From an uncultured Prevotella sp. (GTDB taxonomy: Bacteria; Bacteroidota; Bacteroidia; Bacteroidales; Bacteroidaceae): 64,000 nucleotides of DNA. Position 1 is the stretch's first letter. Each line of letters begins with the position of its first letter. The notes under the pieces were generated by a model. It worked only from the letters and a program-made list of their open reading frames with translations, made no database searches and was not told the DNA's origin. The stretch lies in the NCBI GenBank assembly GCA_902464615.1, contig CABQKA010000003.1:62001-126000 (forward strand), read 5' to 3'. Made by a program: the position numbers and the translations under genes. This document shows, piece after piece, positions 51,099 through 59,940 of this stretch.

Positions 51099-52640
51099 AT
51101 GAAGAAAATTTTACTTTCCATCATGGCGCTCGTGGCCTTCTGCACGACGGCCACAGCGCAGAACGCGGCCGACGTGGCCGGCACCTACACGGGTAACCTC
51201 TACCTCTCCTTCATGACGCCCGTCGGCCCGGATGCCGAACCGCTCATGCAGACCGACGTGGAACTGGCCGCCGGCGAGGCGGAAGGCACCGTCAACTTCC
51301 TGCTCAACGACTTCCAGATGCAGGGAATTCCTGTAGGCGACATCGCCCTGAACGGCATCGGCCTCGTCGCCGACGGAGAGAACTACCGCTTTGCCGACAA
51401 CGAGCCGGTCGACATGAGCCTGGCCGGCGGCGCTATCCAGGCCCGCGTCAGCCTTAACGAAAGCACCAGCTACATCAAGGGCGACAGCCTCGTAGCCAGC
51501 ATCGACATCGTCTGGGTACAGGACGGCGGCGCGGAAACGCCCATCTACGTGCGCATCAATACGGCCAAGCAAGGCGGCGAAGAGCCCACTCCCGAGCCTC
51601 CTGCGAACGGCATTTACCAGTTCGCCGACCCGGGCTTCGAGAACTGGACCACGGAGACCACGCCCTACGACGTGTGGTCGAGCTTCGAGAGCGCAGGCGG
51701 CGCCTTAAATTGGGCTGCCAGCATGTCGCCCGCACCAGAGCGCGTAGCCGGTTACAACAGCACCTCTGCCGTCATGATTCACTCCGCCAACGTAATGGGT
51801 TTCGCCAACGCCAACGGAAACCTGACCACGGGCATCATCATGATGGGAGACTTTGCTCCCGCCAACGAAGCCAACTATAACGCTTCGGACAAGAAGCTCC
51901 TCTTCGCCGGACGGCCGGACAAGGTGTCGTGCGACGCCCTCTTCATCTCCGGCGGCAGCGAGAACGGCCGCGGCCGCTTCATCCTGCACGGCGACGTGAA
52001 CTACCGCGACCCGGACCTCAACGCTGACGGAGAATATTACGAAGGACTGGAGGAGAACCTCATCGGCGAGGCTACCATCCTCATCCCCTCGACCAACCGC
52101 CAGTGGCAGCACTTCGAGTCCGACTTCACCTACCGCCAGGACCAGCCCGCAGAGCAGTGGATGCTCGCTTCTTTCACGACGAACCCCGTCCCCGGCGGCT
52201 CGGCCAACGACACGCTCATGGTGGACAACGTAGTCTTCACCTACTACCACGCCCTGAGCGCACTCGCCTACGAGGGCGCTACGCTCAACTTCAGCGAGAC
52301 CGTGACGGAATACGACCTCTCGGACATCACATTCGAGGAGTCCAAGCTCAGCTACACGAAGAAGGGCGCAGGCGCCAGCGTCGAAACGGCCTTTGACCAG
52401 AAGAGCGGCGTCCTGATCATCACGGTCAAGGGCAACGACTTCGCCGTCAACCCCGAAAGCGTCACCACCTACACGCTCAACTTCAAGCCCGTAACCGACG
52501 GCATCGGCCAGGTGGCTACGGACGGCCAGGCCGAAGGCCCCGTCTACAACATCCAGGGCGTCAAGGTGAGCGACGGCTCGCTCGACGGTCTGCCCCAGGG
52601 CCTCTACATCGTCAACGGCAAGAAAGTGTACGTGAAATAA
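51099..52640 (+). CDS. Calycin-like plus PCMD-domain surface protein
   Basis: A 513-residue exported protein: signal peptide MKKILLSIMALVAFCTTATAQ, a calycin-like lipid-binding-type domain (about 25-155, beginning GTYTGNLYLSF), a short Glu/Pro linker, and a PCMD-type domain (about 170-385, from YQFADPGFENWTTE to DTLMVDNVVFTYY). Residues about 390-470 form an extra beta domain, and the C-terminus (VYNIQGVKVSDG, then GLYIVNGKKVYVK) matches the cell-surface tail common in Bacteroides and Prevotella proteins, resembling type IX sorting domains. Last gene of the operon, followed by a strong terminator. Role probably surface binding; ligand unknown. Confidence 0.8.
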   Translation: MKKILLSIMALVAFCTTATAQNAADVAGTYTGNLYLSFMTPVGPDAEPLMQTDVELAAGEAEGTVNFLLNDFQMQGIPVGDIALNGIGLVADGENYRFADNEPVDMSLAGGAIQARVSLNESTSYIKGDSLVASIDIVWVQDGGAETPIYVRINTAKQGGEEPTPEPPANGIYQFADPGFENWTTETTPYDVWSSFESAGGALNWAASMSPAPERVAGYNSTSAVMIHSANVMGFANANGNLTTGIIMMGDFAPANEANYNASDKKLLFAGRPDKVSCDALFISGGSENGRGRFILHGDVNYRDPDLNADGEYYEGLEENLIGEATILIPSTNRQWQHFESDFTYRQDQPAEQWMLASFTTNPVPGGSANDTLMVDNVVFTYYHALSALAYEGATLNFSETVTEYDLSDITFEESKLSYTKKGAGASVETAFDQKSGVLIITVKGNDFAVNPESVTTYTLNFKPVTDGIGQVATDGQAEGPVYNIQGVKVSDGSLDGLPQGLYIVNGKKVYVK

Positions 52641-52665
52641 TCGCGGACACCCGCACGCTTATCCC

Positions 52666-52703
52666 CGTCCCCGGCCGCACTGCGGCACGGGGACGTTTTT
52701 TTT
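52666..52703 (+). terminator. Strong rho-independent terminator of the PCMD operon
   Basis: CGTCCCCG-GCCGCA pairs with TGCGGC-CGGGGACG (one bulge) and is followed by eight T. Confidence 0.9.
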
Positions 52704-52739
52704 CGGACGGGCAGACGCCGCAGTACGGATTTTTATCCC

Positions 52740-52747
52740 TAACTTTG
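52740..52747 (+). promoter_or_regulatory. -7 box for the second phosphoesterase gene
   Basis: TAACTTTG, 76 bases before the ATG at 52824. Confidence 0.6.
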
Positions 52748-52823
52748 CCATGCCGCCGGCAGCAGGCCACCCGCCCCGGACGCCGGACGCCGGCACCGAT
52801 CCACCTATAAAAAACATCCATCC

Positions 52824-53993
52824 ATGCTTCGCAACCGCATCTCCGCGCTGGGCCTGGCGCTCAGCCTGGCGGCCGCCTGTGCCGCCCAAACGATGGCCGT
52901 GGACCACGGCCCGTACCTCCAGGACGTGACGCCCGAAGGCGCCACCTTCGTATTCCACACCTCGCTCCCGGCCTACGCCGAAGTGGAAGTGCGCCCCGCC
53001 GGGACCGACTCGGTCCGCACCTTCTGGCAATCGGCCAGCGGCCTGAAAGCCGCCGGGGCCGACTTCTTCGCCGTGCGCGCCGGCGCCCTGCGCCCCGGCA
53101 CTGCCTACGAATACCGCATCCGCGCCCGCGAAATCAAGCAGTTCCAGCCCTATAAAGTCACCTTCGGCGACAGCACTCTGACCGGCTGGACCCCCTTCCG
53201 CACCCTCGACCCCGCGCGCCGCGGCGGCTCCATCTTCATCGTGAGCGATATGCACTCGCGCCCACAGCTGCTCGACACGCTGCTCCACAAGCTCGACTAC
53301 CGCACCTGCACCGACTTCGTCTATGCCGGCGACATGATGAACTACATGGAGAAAGGCGGCGAAGAGCCCTTCACCTCCTTCATCGACAAGAGCGTGGAGC
53401 TCTTCGCCTCGAGCCACCCCTTCATCTACGTGCGCGGCAACCACGAGACGCGCGGCAACCTGGCCCGCACGCTGCCCGGCTACTTCCCCCGCCTCAGCGG
53501 CAAGCTCTACGGCGTGGAGCAACTGGGCGACGTGGTGCTCGTCTACCTGGACAGCGGTGAGGACAAGGCCGACGCCCACCCCGTCTACGCCGGGCTGACA
53601 GCCTTCGACGCCTACCGCACGGAGCAGGCCGAATGGCTCCGCGGCGTGGTAGAGAGCGACGCCTTCCGCAAGGCACGCTACCGCATCGTCGTCACCCACT
53701 TCCCCCTGGTCATGAACGAACGCTCGCGCAAGGAAGGCTCGTGGACCGGCTGGCAGGACGCCATCGACAAGTTCCTGCCCGTGCTGCGTGGCGCAGGGGT
53801 GGACCTGCTCGTGGCCGGCCACACGCACCAGTTCGAATACTACCCCGCCGGCACCTCCGGGACGGACTTCCCCGTCGTCGTGCAAGGCGCCTCGTCGGCC
53901 GCCCGCCTGGACTGCGCGGACGGGAAAGTGCGCGTCCGCGTCGTAGACCACAAGGGTAAGACACTCATGGACCAGCGCGTAGCCACGCGCTGA
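52824..53993 (+). CDS. Exported purple-acid-phosphatase-like metallophosphoesterase (paralogue 2)
   Basis: A 389-residue exported phosphoesterase with an Fn3-like domain (VDHGPYLQDVTPEGATFVFH) and a complete calcineurin-type metal site: IVSDMHSR, YAGDMMNY, VRGNHETRG, IVVTHFPL and VAGHTHQFEY. Order, spacing and several stretches (LDSGEDKADAH, TAFDAYRTEQAEWLR) match the protein encoded at 11263-12438, so the genome has at least two copies. It is monocistronic by position, between the PCMD operon terminator and array (l). Confidence 0.9.
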   Translation: MLRNRISALGLALSLAAACAAQTMAVDHGPYLQDVTPEGATFVFHTSLPAYAEVEVRPAGTDSVRTFWQSASGLKAAGADFFAVRAGALRPGTAYEYRIRAREIKQFQPYKVTFGDSTLTGWTPFRTLDPARRGGSIFIVSDMHSRPQLLDTLLHKLDYRTCTDFVYAGDMMNYMEKGGEEPFTSFIDKSVELFASSHPFIYVRGNHETRGNLARTLPGYFPRLSGKLYGVEQLGDVVLVYLDSGEDKADAHPVYAGLTAFDAYRTEQAEWLRGVVESDAFRKARYRIVVTHFPLVMNERSRKEGSWTGWQDAIDKFLPVLRGAGVDLLVAGHTHQFEYYPAGTSGTDFPVVVQGASSAARLDCADGKVRVRVVDHKGKTLMDQRVATR

Positions 53994-54004
53994 GCGGCAC
54001 GGGG

Positions 54005-54067
54005 CTAAGGCCCGTGCCGACGCGGCTAAGCCCCGTCAGGCCGCCCATAAGCCCCGTTGTAAGCACA
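54005..54067. repeat. Three-unit 21-bp intergenic array (l)
   Basis: Boxes at 54005, 54026 and 54047 (the last reads ATAAG), starting 11 bases after the phosphoesterase stop and before the acpP promoter. Confidence 0.88.
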
Positions 54068-54114
54068 AAAAAAGGGAAAATGTGCAGAAAACCCGTTTTT
54101 TTTCGTCCCAATGC

Positions 54115-54145
54115 TTGTGTAGTTTCAGAATAATCCCTACTTTTG
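54115..54145 (+). promoter_or_regulatory. Promoter of the acpP-fabF-rnc cluster
   Basis: TTG at 54115-54117 and TACTTTTG at 54138-54145, spacing 20 bases; acpP starts 51 bases later. Confidence 0.7.
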
Positions 54146-54196
54146 CCGCCGGAGAACGAGAAAAACAGAGTACTAATCACCAAAAAACAGAAAACT

Positions 54197-54436
54197 ATGT
54201 CTGATATCGCAGAAAAAGTAAAGCAGATTATCGTGGACAAACTGAGTGTCGACGAGGCAGAAGTAAAGAACGAAGCCAGCTTCGCAAACGATCTGGGCGC
54301 TGACTCCCTGGACACCGTTGAGCTGATCATGGAATTCGAGAAAGAGTTCAAGATCACCATCCCCGACGATCAAGCAGAAAAGATTTCTACCGTGGGCGAC
54401 GCCATCGCTTACATCGAGGCCAACGTCAACAAATAA
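54197..54436 (+). CDS. acpP: Acyl carrier protein
   Basis: Carries growing fatty acyl chains on a phosphopantetheine arm in the cytoplasm. The 79-residue acidic protein starts MSDIAEKVKQIIVDKLSV and has the attachment motif GADSLDTVEL (Ser 38 region). The longer in-frame start at 54143 overlaps the promoter and was rejected. It is followed by fabF, as in most Bacteroidales, with a stem-loop between them. Confidence 0.96.
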   Translation: MSDIAEKVKQIIVDKLSVDEAEVKNEASFANDLGADSLDTVELIMEFEKEFKITIPDDQAEKISTVGDAIAYIEANVNK

Positions 54437-54472
54437 GAAGCAACTTCTACTTACGTTCCCTCATCCCCACAA

Positions 54473-54525
54473 GTGGGGAGGACACAAACCTCGCTGCGAA
54501 AGGGCCGGATTTGTATCCTCCCCAC
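54473..54525 (+). promoter_or_regulatory. Stem-loop between acpP and fabF
   Basis: A 16-bp arm at 54473-54488 pairs with 54510-54525 with one mismatch, around a 21-base loop. A smaller hairpin (CCCCAC/GTGGGG) overlaps its left arm at 54465-54478, so the two are mutually exclusive. It sits where partial termination or mRNA processing would raise acpP over fabF expression. Confidence 0.65.
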
Positions 54526-54571
54526 TTTGAGATATAGACGGGGCGCAGGTCAACCTAAAAACCGAAACAAC

Positions 54572-55837
54572 ATGGAATTGAAAAGAGTCGTCGTGACGGG
54601 TCTCGGCGCCCTGACCCCGCTGGGCAAGACGGTGGACGAGACGTGGGAAAGCATGAAGCGCGGCGTCAGCGGCGCAGGCCCCATCACGCATTTCGACGCG
54701 TCGAAGTTCAAGACACACTTCGCCTGCGAGGTGAAGGACTTCAAAGTGACGGACTACATAGACCGCAAGGAAGCCCGCAAGATGGACCTCTACGAGCAGT
54801 ATGCCCTCGTAGCCGCCATGGAAGCCGTCAAGGACTGCGGCATGGACCTGGAGAAAGTGGACCGCAACCGCATAGGCGTCATCCTGGGCGTCGGCATCGG
54901 CGGCATCCACACCTTCGAGGAGGAAGCCGGAAACTATGCTGTCAACGGTGCGGAGATGGGCCCCAAATACAACCCCTTCTTCATCCCGAAGATGATTGCC
55001 GACATCGCCGCCGGCGAAATATCCATCAAATACGGCTTCCACGGCCCGAACTACACTACCACATCGGCCTGCGCCTCCTCGACCAACGCGCTGGCCGACG
55101 CCTTTAACCTCATCCGTCTGGGCAAAGCCAACGCCATCATCACCGGAGGCGCCGAAGCCGCCATCTGGCCGGCCGGCGTGGGCGGATTCACCGCCATGCA
55201 CGCCCTCTCCACGCGCAACGACGACCCGCAGCACGCCTCGCGCCCCTTCAGCGCCAGCCGCGACGGCTTCGTCATGGGCGAAGGCGCCGGATGCCTCGTG
55301 CTCGAAGAGCTGGAACACGCCCTGGCACGCGGAGCCAAGATATACTGCGAAGTGGCCGGCGCCGGCATGTCAGCCGACGCGCACCACATCACCGCCAGCC
55401 ACCCCGAAGGACTCGGCGCGCGCCTCGTCATGACCAACGCGCTTGAAGACGCCGGCATGAAGCCCGAGGACATCGACTACATCAACGTACACGGCACGTC
55501 GACCCCCGTGGGCGACATCTCCGAGGTGAAAGCCATCCTCCAGCTCTTCGGCGAACACGCCTACAAGCTCAACATCAGCTCCACCAAGTCCATGACGGGC
55601 CACCTGCTCGGCGCAGCCGGAGCCGTAGAGGCCATAGCCTGCTGCCTGGCCATCCGCGACGGCATCGTCCCCCCCACCATCAACCACGAAGAGGGCGACA
55701 ACGACGAGAACATCGACTACCGGCTCAACTTCACCTTCAACAAGGCGCAGGAACGCCCCATACGGGCCGCCCTGAGCAACACGTTCGGCTTCGGCGGGCA
55801 CAACGCCTGCTGCATCATGAAGAAATTCGAACAGTAA
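54572..55837 (+). CDS. fabF: Beta-ketoacyl-ACP synthase II
   Basis: Condenses malonyl-ACP with acyl-ACP in fatty acid elongation. The 421-residue protein starts MELKRVVVTGLGALTPLG. The catalytic triad is visible: Cys in TTSACASSTNALADAF (near 166), His in NVHGTSTPVGD and His in KSMTGHLLGAAGAVEA; the C-terminal NTFGFGGHNACCIMKKF closes the thiolase fold. Longer in-frame starts lie inside the intergenic stem-loop and were rejected. Second gene of the acpP-fabF-rnc cluster. Confidence 0.96.
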   Translation: MELKRVVVTGLGALTPLGKTVDETWESMKRGVSGAGPITHFDASKFKTHFACEVKDFKVTDYIDRKEARKMDLYEQYALVAAMEAVKDCGMDLEKVDRNRIGVILGVGIGGIHTFEEEAGNYAVNGAEMGPKYNPFFIPKMIADIAAGEISIKYGFHGPNYTTTSACASSTNALADAFNLIRLGKANAIITGGAEAAIWPAGVGGFTAMHALSTRNDDPQHASRPFSASRDGFVMGEGAGCLVLEELEHALARGAKIYCEVAGAGMSADAHHITASHPEGLGARLVMTNALEDAGMKPEDIDYINVHGTSTPVGDISEVKAILQLFGEHAYKLNISSTKSMTGHLLGAAGAVEAIACCLAIRDGIVPPTINHEEGDNDENIDYRLNFTFNKAQERPIRAALSNTFGFGGHNACCIMKKFEQ

Positions 55838-55976
55838 CCGACCAATACTTAATGACAACGGGGAGGGCAATCGACCGCAACCAATGGCCGCCAAAGGCGG
55901 CAAGGCGCTGTCGGCGGTTGCCCTCCGCGCTTTTATGCGCGCCGGTGCCGTTGCCCCCTCCTGCAAGAACTTTGCC

Positions 55977-57440
55977 ATGATTCATAACCTCATCGACAAG
56001 GTGAAGCTCGCCTTCCAGAAAGAGAAGCAACTGCCCAACACCTTGTACGGCATACTCGGGTTCTACCCCCGAAAACTCGAACTCTACCGCATCGCCCTCT
56101 CCCACAAGTCGCGCGCATACCGCGGCAAAGCCGGAAAGGCTCTCAACAACGAACGCCTCGAGTATCTCGGCGACGCCATCCTCGAAGCCGTGGTCAGCGA
56201 CATCGTCTTCCACCGCTATCCCAACAAACCAGAAGGATTCCTCACCTGCACGCGCAGCAAAATCGTACAGCGCTCCTCGCTCAACCGGCTGGCCGGGGAA
56301 CTGGGCCTCGACCGCCTCATACAGCGCAACGCCAGCCCCTACTCCCACAACAGCTACATCGGCGGCAACGCCTTTGAAGCACTCGTCGGCGCCATCTACC
56401 TCGACCGCGGCTACGCCCACTGCAAATGGTTCATCGAGAAACGCATCCTCGGACGCCTCGTCGACATCGACGGCGTAGCCCACAAGGAGGTGAACTTCAA
56501 GAGCAAGCTCCTGGAATGGACGCAGAAAAACCGCATCCTCGCCGACTATAAAATGGAAGAAATGAAAGACGAAGAGGCCAACAGCCCCGTCTTCGCCTGC
56601 AACGTCGTCATCGAAGGCATCACCGTCAGCGACGGAAAGGGATACTCCAAAAAGGAAAGCCAGCAAAACGCCGCACGCGCCGCCCTGACCCGCCTGCGCC
56701 GCGAACCGCAGCTCATCGACCGCATCTTCCGCGCCAAGGAGAAACGCACCGCCATGGAAGCCGACGAAGTGTGCAGCGTGCCCAAAATCGACGAGATAGA
56801 GGAAGAAATCGGCCGCACGCGCGCCAGCCGCCACGCCAAACCGGCACCCACACGGCCCGCCAACGACGCCACACCCGCCCCACAGCGGCAGCAACCATCG
56901 GCCGCCGGACGAGCCCCCAAAACCGCACCCGACAACACGGCCCGCGGAAAACGGGAACAGGCCCAGGAAAAACAAACCCTATCCCAGGAGAAACAGGCCC
57001 TATCCCAGGAAAAACAAACCCTATCCCAGGAGAAACAGGCCAAGACACAAGGCAGACAGGGCCAGGGAAAGCCCGGACCGGGAAAACAGGAGCAACAGGC
57101 CACCGCCGCCGCACGCGAACCGAAACCGGCCACTGGCAACGGGCAGCAGACACCGAAAGCCCTGCCCCGGCCCGAACAACAGCTGGCCCTGCCCCGCTCC
57201 ACACGCCCCCAGACCGAAACACCAGAAGGCAAAACCGCCGCCGCGCCGGAAAACCGCACCAAAAACCGCCGGAACGCCGACACGCCGGCCGACGCGGAAG
57301 AAGGGCAGAAGCCACAGCGGCCACGCCGCCGCCCGCGGAACCGCAACGCCGCCGCCGGCGGACAGGCTGCCGCACAACAGGACCGCGAAGCCATCATCGC
57401 CCAAGCGGAAGAAGCCGCCTGGGCCGAACAGCCGGAATAA
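55977..57440 (+). CDS. rnc: Ribonuclease III with a long repetitive C-terminal tail
   Basis: Cleaves double-stranded RNA in rRNA and mRNA processing. The start at 55977 (MIHNLIDKVKLAFQ) follows the fabF gene. The catalytic domain has NNERLEYLGDAILEAVVSD, and the second acidic site in GNAFEALVGAIYLD; a double-stranded RNA-binding domain follows (about 160-245, VNFKSKLLEWTQK to KKESQQNAARAAL). Normal RNase III proteins end near residue 250-300. This one continues to 487 with a low-complexity Gln/Pro/Ala/Arg tail containing QEKQTLS heptads (DNA 56978-57040) and a basic QRPRRRPRNRNAA segment near the end. The tail may bind RNA or partners. The heptads are encoded by the same 21-bp unit that makes up the intergenic arrays. 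Confidence 0.9.
   Translation: MIHNLIDKVKLAFQKEKQLPNTLYGILGFYPRKLELYRIALSHKSRAYRGKAGKALNNERLEYLGDAILEAVVSDIVFHRYPNKPEGFLTCTRSKIVQRSSLNRLAGELGLDRLIQRNASPYSHNSYIGGNAFEALVGAIYLDRGYAHCKWFIEKRILGRLVDIDGVAHKEVNFKSKLLEWTQKNRILADYKMEEMKDEEANSPVFACNVVIEGITVSDGKGYSKKESQQNAARAALTRLRREPQLIDRIFRAKEKRTAMEADEVCSVPKIDEIEEEIGRTRASRHAKPAPTRPANDATPAPQRQQPSAAGRAPKTAPDNTARGKREQAQEKQTLSQEKQALSQEKQTLSQEKQAKTQGRQGQGKPGPGKQEQQATAAAREPKPATGNGQQTPKALPRPEQQLALPRSTRPQTETPEGKTAAAPENRTKNRRNADTPADAEEGQKPQRPRRRPRNRNAAAGGQAAAQQDREAIIAQAEEAAWAEQPE
56978..57040. repeat. Three-unit 21-bp array (m) inside the rnc coding sequence
   Basis: Units start at 56978, 56999 and 57020, each opening CCTATCCCAGG. This closely matches the CCCAGG variant in array (i). 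Because 21 bp is seven codons the array stays in frame and encodes QEKQ-type heptads. Confidence 0.85.
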
Positions 57441-57462
57441 GCCCGGACGGGCATCACCGACC

Positions 57463-57496
57463 GCAGGGCGTCCCTCTTCCCCGAGGGACGCCCTGC
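57463..57496 (+). terminator. Stem-loop after rnc
   Basis: A perfect 14-bp stem (57463-57476 with 57483-57496) around TTCCCC; a weak A/T tract follows. Probable end of the acpP-fabF-rnc transcript. Confidence 0.65.
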
Positions 57497-57579
57497 CGCA
57501 TATATACGCGCCAGGCCGCGCCGAAAAGCCGGACACAAAAAAAGCGCCGCAGCGGCCGCCGGCATCGGAGAAATATGGC

Positions 57580-57587
57580 TATATTTG
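57580..57587 (+). promoter_or_regulatory. -7 box for the triple hydrolase gene
   Basis: TATATTTG, 76 bases before the ATG at 57664. Confidence 0.6.
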
Positions 57588-57663
57588 CCTGCCGCATTCC
57601 GCCGCGGCGCGGCTTACACACCGTTTCCGGCGGAAAATCACATTCCACCTATATCCTTGACAA

Positions 57664-59793
57664 ATGAAAAACTGGAAACTCTGGCTCTTGCTCTGCTGCG
57701 CCTGCCTGCTCCCCTGGACGGCCGCAGGCCAACAGCCCGCCAGCGGCCGCCCCGTCCGGGTGGCCTGCATCGGCAACAGCATCACCTACGGCGCCGGCAT
57801 CCCCAACCGCGACGCCAACAGCTATCCCGCCCAGCTGCAAGCCTACCTGGGCGACGGATACGAAGTGCGCAACTTCGGCGTGTCGGCCACGACCGCCTCG
57901 CCGCAAGGCGACTACCCCTACACCACGACGGAGGCCTACCGCGCCTCGCTCGAGTATGCCCCGGACATTGTGCTGCTCAAAATGGGCACGAACGACACGA
58001 AGCCGCAGAACTGGCGCGGCCGCGAGGCATTCCTCGAAGCCTACCGCCAGCTGGCCGCGACCTACCGCGACCTGCCCTCCCGGCCGCGCATCGTGCTGCT
58101 CACGCCCGTGCGCTGCTTCCTGGAAGAAAAAAACACCATCAGCCCGGAACTCATCGAGAACGACGTTTGCAGCGCCGTGGAAGAGACCGCCTGGCGCGAG
58201 GGATACGGCATAGTCCGCCTGACCGACCTCTTCGGCGGCCGCTGGGACGCCAGACTGCTGCCCGACCGCCTGCACCCGTCGTCCATCGGGGCGGGACTCA
58301 TGGCACGGCGCATCGGGCAATACCTCCTGCGCGCCGCCAGCCCGGAGCAGCCGGAAGCCGTCAGCCTGCCGGACGGTGCCCGCCCGTTCAATTTCCACGG
58401 CTTCGAAGGCTATGACTTCGAGACGGACGGCGTGGCCTGCAAACTGGTGCGCCCGCGCCACGCGGCTCCGGGACGCCCGTGGGTGCTCCGGGCACGCTTC
58501 TGGGGGCACGAACCGCAAACGGACATCGCCCTGCTCGAACAGGGCTTCCACGTGGCCTACTGCGACGTGGCCGACCTCTACGGCGCCCCGGCGGCCCTGA
58601 AGCGCTGGGACGCCTTCTACCGGAAGATGCGCCGCCTGGGACTGTCGCGGCGCGTCGTGCTCGAAGGCATGAGCCGCGGCGGACTGCCCGTCTACAACTG
58701 GGCCGCCCGCCATCCGCGCCGCGTGGCGTGCATCTACGCCGACGCCCCGGTGCTCGACATCAAGAGCTGGCCGCTGGGCCACGGCGCTTCGACCCGCTCG
58801 GAAGCCGACGCCAAGGCGCTGCTCCGCGCCTACGGTTTCGCCGACGAGGCGCAGGCCCTGGCCTGGGAGGGCAACCCGCTGGACCTTGCCGGACGCATCG
58901 CAAAGGCCGGCATCCCCTGCCTGCACGTCGTGGGCGACGCGGACAAGGTAGTCCCCGTAGCGGAAAACACGGCACGCTTCGAGACCGAGATGCAGCGCCA
59001 GGGCGGCACGCTCCGGGTCATCCATAAGCCGGGCGTGGACCACCATCCCCATTCCCTGTCCGACCCTTCGCCCATCGTCCGCTTCATTCTCCGGGCCACA
59101 GGCCTGCTTCCCGACGATGCGGTGCGCCCGGTCCCCGGCAATGAGTTCCGCTCCGGCGCGGGCTGGGTGAATGGCGTGGAATGGCACGCCGTTTCGCGCG
59201 ACATCACGGCCACCATCGCGGGGCGCGACCTCCGTGTCCTCTTCCTCGGCAACTCCATCATGCAGGGCTGCGGCGGAAGCCGTCGCCTCGTGGCCTACCG
59301 CCCGGGACAGGCGGCCATGGACAGCGCCTTCGGCACCGGCACGTGGGAATGCGCCGCCATATCGGGCGACCGCACGCAAAACCTCCTCTGGCGCATCGGC
59401 CACTGCGGCTACGGCGCCTGCCGGCCGGAAAACGTCGTCATCGCCATCGGCGTGAACAACCTCAACGAAGACGGCGCCTACCCGGAAGAGGTGGCGGCCG
59501 GCATCGTAGCCGTAACCGAAGCGGCCGAACGCTGCTTCCCGCAATCGCGCATCACCGTGCTGGGCCTCCTGCCCACCGGGGCCGACGGTTCGGAACTGCG
59601 GAAACGCTGCCTGGAGGTGCACGAATCGCTCCGCGGCCACCGCTTCAAACGCGCCGAATACGTCAGCCCGCTACCGTGGTTCCTGGACGACGCAGGCCGT
59701 CTGCGCCCCGGCCTCATCGGCGGCGACTTCATCCACCTGACGCCCGGGGGCTACGCCGTCCTGGCACGCCAACTGTCCGCCCATCTGCGCTGA
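57664..59793 (+). CDS. Exported triple hydrolase: SGNH - alpha/beta hydrolase - SGNH
   Basis: A 709-residue exported protein with three hydrolase domains. After a signal peptide (MKNWKLWLLLCCACLLPWTAAGQ) the first SGNH esterase (about 30-225) shows IGNSITYGAG, GVSATT, KMGTNDTKP and DRLHPSSIG. The middle part (about 235-475) is an alpha/beta hydrolase with the nucleophile motif GMSRGG (Ser 337), an acid in VVGDADKVVP and a late His (GVDHHPH). The third part (about 490-709) is a second SGNH-type domain: FLGNSIMQGCGG, AIGVNNLNEDG and FIHLTPGGY. All three keep plausible catalytic residues, suggesting stepwise removal of acyl groups from a complex glycan. Related in its first domain to the double esterase at 38171. 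Confidence 0.87.
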   Translation: MKNWKLWLLLCCACLLPWTAAGQQPASGRPVRVACIGNSITYGAGIPNRDANSYPAQLQAYLGDGYEVRNFGVSATTASPQGDYPYTTTEAYRASLEYAPDIVLLKMGTNDTKPQNWRGREAFLEAYRQLAATYRDLPSRPRIVLLTPVRCFLEEKNTISPELIENDVCSAVEETAWREGYGIVRLTDLFGGRWDARLLPDRLHPSSIGAGLMARRIGQYLLRAASPEQPEAVSLPDGARPFNFHGFEGYDFETDGVACKLVRPRHAAPGRPWVLRARFWGHEPQTDIALLEQGFHVAYCDVADLYGAPAALKRWDAFYRKMRRLGLSRRVVLEGMSRGGLPVYNWAARHPRRVACIYADAPVLDIKSWPLGHGASTRSEADAKALLRAYGFADEAQALAWEGNPLDLAGRIAKAGIPCLHVVGDADKVVPVAENTARFETEMQRQGGTLRVIHKPGVDHHPHSLSDPSPIVRFILRATGLLPDDAVRPVPGNEFRSGAGWVNGVEWHAVSRDITATIAGRDLRVLFLGNSIMQGCGGSRRLVAYRPGQAAMDSAFGTGTWECAAISGDRTQNLLWRIGHCGYGACRPENVVIAIGVNNLNEDGAYPEEVAAGIVAVTEAAERCFPQSRITVLGLLPTGADGSELRKRCLEVHESLRGHRFKRAEYVSPLPWFLDDAGRLRPGLIGGDFIHLTPGGYAVLARQLSAHLR

Positions 59794-59823
59794 CCCTCCC
59801 GGCAGCGACGAGTTCATCTCAAG

Positions 59824-59870
59824 AAAGTCCGGTCCGCTTTTCCAAAAGCAGGAAAAGCGGACCGGACTTT
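59824..59870. terminator. Bidirectional terminator
   Basis: A perfect 20-bp stem (59824-59843 with 59851-59870), loop AAAAGCA, with AAAG/CTTT ends, between the convergent triple hydrolase and DUF5690 genes. Confidence 0.9.
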
Positions 59871-59940
59871 TACAATCCTGCCCTCAAGGCGGGACAGTTC
59901 TCCGTCCCCAAAAACGGGCAACGGGCGGACGACGGCATCC

